From the NCBI GenBank assembly GCA_036774405.1, contig DAIPBO010000019.1, positions 3,496 to 67,495 of the forward strand: a stretch of 64,000 nucleotides of DNA, written 5' to 3'. The notes beneath the pieces are model-generated. The model ran no database searches, had not been told where the DNA came from, and worked only from the letters and a program-made list of their open reading frames with translations. Source of the stretch: JAAYDS01 sp012729155 (GTDB taxonomy: Bacteria; Chloroflexota; Anaerolineae; UBA1429). A program made the translations under genes and the position numbers. Of the stretch, positions 59,837 to 64,000 are shown in pieces (position 1 is the stretch's first letter; each line of letters opens with the position of its first letter).

Positions 59837-60517
59837 ATGCATAGCAGAACGCTCGACCGTGAGATTCAGCGGCTACAAGACGATATCGTTACCCTGGCCA
59901 GCATGGTGATGCGGGCCATCAGAGAGGCGGTGCAGGCCCTGCAGCTTGGCGACGCTGCGGTGGCTCGAGGGCTGGTAGCCGGTGACCTGGAGATCAACCG
60001 GCGACGCTTTACCACTGAAGAAGACGTCTTGGTGTTGATCGCCACGCAGCAACCCATGGCCGATGATCTGCGCGTGTTGGCCGCTGTGCTCGAGATTGTG
60101 ACCGAACTGGAGCGGATCGGCGACTATGCCAAGGGCATCGCCAAGATCACCCTTTTGTTGGGCACAGAGCCGGGCCTTGCCCCGCCAGTGCAGATCGGAC
60201 GAATGGCCGATCTGGCGCTGGGCATGCTCAGTCGGGCCATCGACGCTTTTGTGCGGCGCGACGACGAGCAGGCGCGGGCGATCCCGCGAGAAGACGATCT
60301 GGTTGACGATCTCTATAATGCGGCCAACCGTGCCCTGCTGAATACGATCATCGCGAATCCTCGTCTCTCAGAGCAGGCCAACTATTACGTGTGGGCGGCG
60401 CACAACCTCGAGCGCGCCGCTGACCGCGTGACCAACATTTGCGAGCGGGTGGTGTTTACCGTTACGGGTGAGATGGACGAGCTGGATCAAGACCCAGCAG
60501 CCGCTGCACTCGGCTAG
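59837..60517 (+). CDS. phoU: PhoU-like phosphate signalling protein
   Basis: A 226-residue all-helical protein with two PhoU three-helix repeats: LDREIQRLQDDIVTLASMV at the N-terminus, then metal-binding E/D motifs in LEIVTELERIGDYAKGIAK and its second copy in AAHNLERAADRVTNICERVVF. PhoU restrains the PhoR kinase when phosphate is plentiful. ATG at 59837 follows GTGAGG. No pstSCAB genes are in the window. Confidence 0.93.
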   Translation: MHSRTLDREIQRLQDDIVTLASMVMRAIREAVQALQLGDAAVARGLVAGDLEINRRRFTTEEDVLVLIATQQPMADDLRVLAAVLEIVTELERIGDYAKGIAKITLLLGTEPGLAPPVQIGRMADLALGMLSRAIDAFVRRDDEQARAIPREDDLVDDLYNAANRALLNTIIANPRLSEQANYYVWAAHNLERAADRVTNICERVVFTVTGEMDELDQDPAAAALG

Positions 60518-60593
60518 AGAAGCCTTGTTTGGGCAACCCTCACTGCGTAACGGCGTATAGCCATCAGTGTGCTAGACGCCATAGGAGGGCGAC

Positions 60594-60992
60594 ATGGGCG
60601 ATAAAGACCGAGTCAACACCAGCGCGCAAGAGTGGCGCGAGCTGTTCAGGCAGATGGGCGATCAAGTGAGGCGTGAGGCCGCTCGCACTGTTGGAGCGAG
60701 TGAGAGTGCAGACTGGAAGACCATCGGCAGAGCCACCGACGATGCCGCGCGGCGCACCGCCGCCAAGACGGTGGGAACCAACGAAGAGGCTGAGTGGGAC
60801 GAGATCGGCCAGGCAGTTGAGCGTTCCACGCGTAGCGGTATTGCCCGTGTAGTGGGAGCCACGCCCGACGCCGACTGGTCGACCATCGGCCAAGAGTTTG
60901 AGGGCAAGCTCAATGCGTTCCTCAAGCGAGTGTTCGGGCCCAAACCAGAGGGCGAGAGCGCCGACGAGGATATCATCGATCCCTGGTCCTGA
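60594..60992 (+). CDS. Small acidic protein of four 27-residue Trp repeats, unknown function
   Basis: A 132-residue soluble protein composed of four tandem units with Trp at residues 14, 41, 68 and 95, exactly 27 apart. The shared pattern is xx-A-(D/E)-W-xx-I-G, a variable helix, then A-(R/K)-x-V-G-(A/T). The C-terminal 20 residues are an acidic tail ending DPWS. No catalytic residues or signal are seen. GGAGGG precedes the ATG, 76 bases after phoU. I do not recognise a family; a helical-repeat binding or stress protein is a guess. Confidence 0.75.
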   Translation: MGDKDRVNTSAQEWRELFRQMGDQVRREAARTVGASESADWKTIGRATDDAARRTAAKTVGTNEEAEWDEIGQAVERSTRSGIARVVGATPDADWSTIGQEFEGKLNAFLKRVFGPKPEGESADEDIIDPWS

Positions 60993-61011
60993 GGGTGGCG
61001 GATGACAGCAA

Positions 61012-61041
61012 AGCGGCCCCTGAGCATGCTCAGGGGCCGCT
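61012..61041. terminator. Perfect 15-bp palindromic terminator
   Basis: Thirty bases form an uninterrupted palindrome (AGCGGCCCCTGAGCA and its complement) between convergent genes. It should end both the phosphate cluster and the DUF368-Gfo/Idh-isomerase operon. Confidence 0.75.
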
Positions 61042-61063
61042 GATGTGTTGATGGGCAGCGCGA

Positions 61064-61846
61064 CTACTCGGCGAGCAGGCCGTCAAGATAGCCGGCGGCG
61101 TACAGCGCCTCGCTGGCCAGGTCGTCTCCCCAGCGACACTCGATCGAAACTGCTCCCTGATAGTCGACGTCACCCAACACGTCAAAGAGCGCCCTGAGTG
61201 GGTACTCGCCATAGCCAGGGTAGCGGCGCTCATCGCCCGACAGATGTACGTGTGCCAGCAGATCGGCGCCCTGGCGCAACACGCCAAAGGGCTCTTGTTC
61301 TTCGACCATATGATAGATGTCTGCCAGCACCTTGACGCTGGCGCGATTGACTCTGCGCGCCAGTGCCAGCGCCTCAGCAAAGCTATTGATCATGTTTGAC
61401 TCGGGGCGACGTAACCCCTCCACCACAAAGTTGATGTCACGCCGATCGGCGATGTCTGCGCCGATCGTCAGGACGCGCACCAACTGCTCAAAGGCGGCCT
61501 CGCTCGTAAAGCCCTCGGGGGCGTTGCGAGCGCCACCGCTGCCAAACACCAGCACGCGGGCGCCCAGATCTGCAGCGCGGTTGACCACGCGGTGAAGGTA
61601 CATCTCGACCTGCGCCCAGTCGACCTGATCTCCCACGAGCTTGACGGCCGGGGGAAAGAGCACATTGAACGCCCTCACAGGCAGCGGACTAGCCGCCAGG
61701 GCGCGCCGCTGCGGCTCGTACGCCTCGTCATCTGCCAGGCCCATCAATAGGGCCGACCCAGGCGGCTCGATGAAATCATAAAAGCCTACCAACGGCGCCA
61801 CGCGATCAGGCGAAGCGCTGACCCCCAACGGAAACCGTCGATCCAT
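61064..61846 (-). CDS. Sugar phosphate isomerase/epimerase (xylose isomerase-like TIM barrel)
   Basis: A 260-residue TIM-barrel protein of the AP endonuclease 2/xylose isomerase-like family. The four metal ligands are visible in order: Glu in NFVVEGLRRPE, Asp in VLADIYHMV, His in HVHLSGDERR and Glu in SIECRWG. The ATG at 61846 follows GGAGGGAGGATA; the longer frame overlaps the Gfo/Idh stop. It is the third gene of the operon behind a Gfo/Idh protein, a frequent pair in inositol and sugar breakdown. The substrate is not known. Confidence 0.88.
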   Translation of the reverse strand: MDRRFPLGVSASPDRVAPLVGFYDFIEPPGSALLMGLADDEAYEPQRRALAASPLPVRAFNVLFPPAVKLVGDQVDWAQVEMYLHRVVNRAADLGARVLVFGSGGARNAPEGFTSEAAFEQLVRVLTIGADIADRRDINFVVEGLRRPESNMINSFAEALALARRVNRASVKVLADIYHMVEEQEPFGVLRQGADLLAHVHLSGDERRYPGYGEYPLRALFDVLGDVDYQGAVSIECRWGDDLASEALYAAGYLDGLLAE

Positions 61847-61880
61847 TGCCGATATCCTCCCTCGTTGCTCGACGCTTGCG

Positions 61881-62918
61881 CTATAGCGACACCCATTGGC
61901 GCTCTTGCTTGGCACGCAACGTATCTTGTAGGGTCATCATCTGCAGCAGATGGAGCACATTCAGGCGCGCCACGGGTTTGGCCTCGAGCACCGATGTGCC
62001 AAAGTGTCCCAACGAGCCAAGGTAACCCGTAGCGGCAAGAGCGCCGGCACCGCCCTGTGTGGGCAGGGCGGTCTGTGAGGCTGAACCTGCATCAGGCATA
62101 TGCTGGCCGTGTGGCTGCGTCAACGTCAGCCCTTGGCTTACGCGCCACACATCATCGCCTACCTGCACCATCAACTCCTCTTGCGGGGCTGTGCTCGCGG
62201 CGGTGCACGTGAGTTGCAGCGTTCCCACCAGCCCCGATGGGTAACCAAGCATCACGGTGATGCCCCGCCGATCGGCATGCCAGCTCCACTCGGCCGACTT
62301 GGCCTCACCAAAGGTGTCTACCAACACAGCAAGGGGGTGCATCAGCAGCGTCGGCAGGTCGCCGGCCTGGTCGATGACTCCGGGCAGGGTGGGGGGGGCA
62401 GGGAGTGCCGCCGACAGGCTGTAGGCGGTTGGCTTGATAGCACTCTGGGCAAGGGCAGTCCGCAGTGCCTCATACCCTGGCATGAACGAGCGGCGATAGC
62501 CGCCCATCAAATACGAGCGCCCACGGATAGCGCCGTCAGTATATTGCTTGGTGATGTCGCTCGCGGTGCTGGCCGTTGGCGCGTCAACCCAGGCGTGTAC
62601 GCCTGCAGCCAGCGCCGCAGAGGCGATTTCGGGATAAGGCAGACTGCCGTCAGCCAGAGCAGGCAACGATAGGATGACGGCTCGCATCTCTTCGCGCCCC
62701 AGCAGCGTCTCAGCATCGGGGTAGAAACGCTGGGCCCCAAACATCCTGGCCACCTGCATTCCTCGCCGACGGTCTGCGTCGGCCAGTGCCACCAGGTCTA
62801 GCGGCAAATAGCGCAAGCAGGGCAGAAGCAGGTCGACATAATGATCGCCGCCACCGATGACGGCCACCGGCACGCGCTGTGCGTATTCATAGTTCGGTCT
62901 GTAGTCAACGGTGACCAT
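61881..62918 (-). CDS. Gfo/Idh-like protein with altered EKP motif
   Basis: A 345-residue Rossmann-fold protein. VPVAVIGGGDHYVDLLLPCL (about 16-36) matches the family N-terminus, but where family members have EKP this sequence reads VDAPTA, so the Lys needed for catalysis in characterised members is absent. The rest (YRRSFMPGYEALR, MHPLAVLVDTFG) is family-like. GGGAGGAAAG precedes the ATG. It may bind a sugar or NAD without redox activity. It lies between DUF368 and the isomerase. Confidence 0.8.
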   Translation of the reverse strand: MVTVDYRPNYEYAQRVPVAVIGGGDHYVDLLLPCLRYLPLDLVALADADRRRGMQVARMFGAQRFYPDAETLLGREEMRAVILSLPALADGSLPYPEIASAALAAGVHAWVDAPTASTASDITKQYTDGAIRGRSYLMGGYRRSFMPGYEALRTALAQSAIKPTAYSLSAALPAPPTLPGVIDQAGDLPTLLMHPLAVLVDTFGEAKSAEWSWHADRRGITVMLGYPSGLVGTLQLTCTAASTAPQEELMVQVGDDVWRVSQGLTLTQPHGQHMPDAGSASQTALPTQGGAGALAATGYLGSLGHFGTSVLEAKPVARLNVLHLLQMMTLQDTLRAKQERQWVSL

Positions 62919-62930
62919 TACTTTCCTCCC

Positions 62931-63782
62931 TCAGGCCTGGCTGGGCTCGCCTTTGCTTCCCAAATAGGCCAGCGCCATGCCCAGCGCGAGTAATAGCAGC
63001 ACAACCCACCAGGGCGCTACAGGCGCCTGCCTCGGAAGGAGCGCGTAGACCGAGCCCAGAATGAGGCCCAGCACGGCATAGTAGGCTGTGCCCGGTGACC
63101 GCTTGATCAGCGCGTCGATGCTCTTGGAAAAGAGCACGATTCCCAAGAGAACGCCCACCGCTGTAGTCAGCAGCGGAAGCCAGCGAATCACGAAATGCGT
63201 GAGGTCACCCACCGATTGCAGCACGGGCTCGTAGGTGCCGCCCAGGATGAGTACCATGGAGCCATCTAGCCCTGGCGTCACACTGGCGCCGCCGCCGAGG
63301 AAGCTGATCAGCAGATTATAGGCCGCCCCGGGAATGCGGCTGAGGTCATCGATCGACATCTTGGCACCGCCGGCGATGCGCCCCTCGAGCAGGTTAATTG
63401 CCACCACCGCCGCAATGGCCACCAGCGTCGCTACGATTCGGCCTGGTCTGGGCCGCATGTCGCCGTGTAGCCTAAAGACCGAGGGGATGGTGCCCAACAA
63501 GAGGCCCATCAGAAAGATGTTGGTCTCGGCCGGATAACGCTCTAAAAAGTCTGCTAGCACCTTGGCAGAGAGCAGAATGCCGAACACCATGCCGACGCCC
63601 AGGGGGATCAGAAAGGCCAGCCGCCTTCCGAGCCCTTGTCTGTCGAGGAAAAAGTTGCCCACCGCCTCGACAAACTGCTCATAGATGCCCATGACGATAA
63701 GCACCAGACCGCCGCCTAGGCCGGGGACGACATGCGTAACGCCGTAGGCGATGCCTTTGAGGGCCAGTATGAGATAGTGCAT
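62931..63782 (-). CDS. DUF368 integral membrane protein
   Basis: A 283-residue protein with about eight helices. It starts LKGIAYGVTHVVPGLGGGLVLIVMGIYE and has a second copy, FLGGGASVTPGLDGSMVLILGGTYE, so the two halves are related. This repeated PG(L/I)xG motif marks DUF368 proteins, some of which are implicated in polyprenyl phosphate translocation. The ATG at 63782 is the first codon of a three-gene operon with a promoter upstream. Confidence 0.88.
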   Translation of the reverse strand: MHYLILALKGIAYGVTHVVPGLGGGLVLIVMGIYEQFVEAVGNFFLDRQGLGRRLAFLIPLGVGMVFGILLSAKVLADFLERYPAETNIFLMGLLLGTIPSVFRLHGDMRPRPGRIVATLVAIAAVVAINLLEGRIAGGAKMSIDDLSRIPGAAYNLLISFLGGGASVTPGLDGSMVLILGGTYEPVLQSVGDLTHFVIRWLPLLTTAVGVLLGIVLFSKSIDALIKRSPGTAYYAVLGLILGSVYALLPRQAPVAPWWVVLLLLALGMALAYLGSKGEPSQA

Positions 63783-63870
63783 GCAGGGGGATCCCTCCAG
63801 TATTTCGCGTGTCAGTGGCCGACTCTCGCGCTATCAGCGCCGCCAGAAGGGCCGCCAAAACGTCCAGATC

Positions 63871-63899
63871 ATAATAGCAGAGGCCTTGTGCCCCAGCAA
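63871..63899 (-). promoter_or_regulatory. Promoter of the DUF368 operon
   Basis: Minus-strand TTGCTG (63899-63894), 17-base spacer, TATTAT (63876-63871), about 90 bases before the ATG. Confidence 0.6.
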
Positions 63900-63932
63900 A
63901 GCGCGTGTCGCGGCCCCTGGCATGCTTCCTTG

Positions 63933-63941
63933 TGGTATAAT
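63933..63941 (+). promoter_or_regulatory. Extended -10 promoter of a leaderless gene
   Basis: TGGTATAAT; the TATAAT hexamer ends six bases before an ATG, so transcription should begin at or next to the start codon. Confidence 0.6.
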
Positions 63942-63947
63942 GACCCA

Positions 63948-64000
63948 ATGACACCTCAAGTTCACACCGAGATCATCGAGATGGATCTCGATGCCAGCGA
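63948..64000 (+). CDS. Start of a further gene, truncated by the window end
   Basis: The frame reads MTPQVHTEIIEMDLDAS and runs to the edge. No ribosome site lies upstream, but an extended -10 promoter places the transcript start at the ATG. The opening is reminiscent of threonylcarbamoyl-AMP synthase N-termini (T-x-I-x-x-x-D), but 17 residues are too few to name it. Confidence 0.5.
   Translation, partial: MTPQVHTEIIEMDLDAS

Noticed and set aside
1..64000. tRNA, rRNA, insertion sequences, integrases, prophage genes or CRISPR arrays
   Set aside because: None was seen on either strand when reading through the window; the layout looks like stable chromosome. A tRNA scan could still find something I missed by eye.

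Overview
The window is 64 kb of dense, GC-rich bacterial chromosome with short gaps and no rRNA, tRNA, transposase, phage or CRISPR signal. I infer a member of the Chloroflexota (Anaerolineae/Caldilinea-like). The reasons are a core (folate-domain-less) methionine synthase of the kind described from Dehalococcoides, Thr/Pro-rich linkers on LysM and lipoproteins, a mixture of Firmicute-type traits (SAM-I riboswitch, YhaM, DegV) with high GC, and many TTG/GTG starts. This assignment rests on gene style and not on a marker gene. Promoters are readable across the window as TTGacA/TTGCCx - 16 to 18 bp - TAtaaT/TAGAAT.

Region by region: (1) 1-4.2 kb, minus: rmd-gmd-phosphomannomutase-tatD, a GDP-rhamnose operon with its own promoter. 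(2) 4.3-9.1 kb, minus: a promoter and SAM-I riboswitch with terminator control core methionine synthase, adenosine kinase-like PfkB, S-adenosylhomocysteinase and SAM synthetase, i.e. the whole activated-methyl cycle in one transcript. (3) 9.1-18.1 kb: a secreted TPR protein, a 63-residue CxxC protein, a NarL-type two-component system, and a divergent MacB/FtsX-type ABC exporter. (4) 18-25 kb: RraA-like protein, then plsC-ybeY-rph-HD, a zinc-ribbon/LysM membrane protein, DUF1295 and DegV. (5) 25.1-29.7 kb: SorC regulator with a palindromic operator, FGGY kinase, a DRL-like (DXR-like) SAF-domain oxidoreductase and a VOC protein. (6) 29.7-42.9 kb: ATP-cone/nucleoside kinase fusion; HDAC-like/YhaM/GNAT operon; MATE pump; and a long translationally coupled minus-strand run (DOMON lipoprotein, aldo/keto reductase, NUDIX, PuuD-like, MurI, Ca-ATPase, tandem GNAT). 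(7) 42.9-53.6 kb: phosphodiesterase, Gfo/Idh, DUF362 ferredoxin, divergent GHMP kinase and GH51 arabinofuranosidase, AEC carrier, DUF2723 membrane protein, cysteine synthase. (8) 53.6-61 kb: glucose-6-phosphate isomerase, SixA, PhoB, PhoR, ArsC, HD protein, PhoU and a four-repeat small protein. (9) 61-64 kb: DUF368, Gfo/Idh and TIM-barrel isomerase on the minus strand, and the leaderless start of one further plus-strand gene.

The strongest candidates for follow-up are the riboswitch-controlled methyl-cycle operon built around a core methionine synthase of unknown methyl donor, the FGGY kinase plus DRL-like pair that could feed 1-deoxyxylulose into isoprenoid synthesis, the ATP-cone nucleoside kinase fusion, and the small protein made of four exact 27-residue Trp repeats. 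All functions come from reading motifs by eye; no database search was run.
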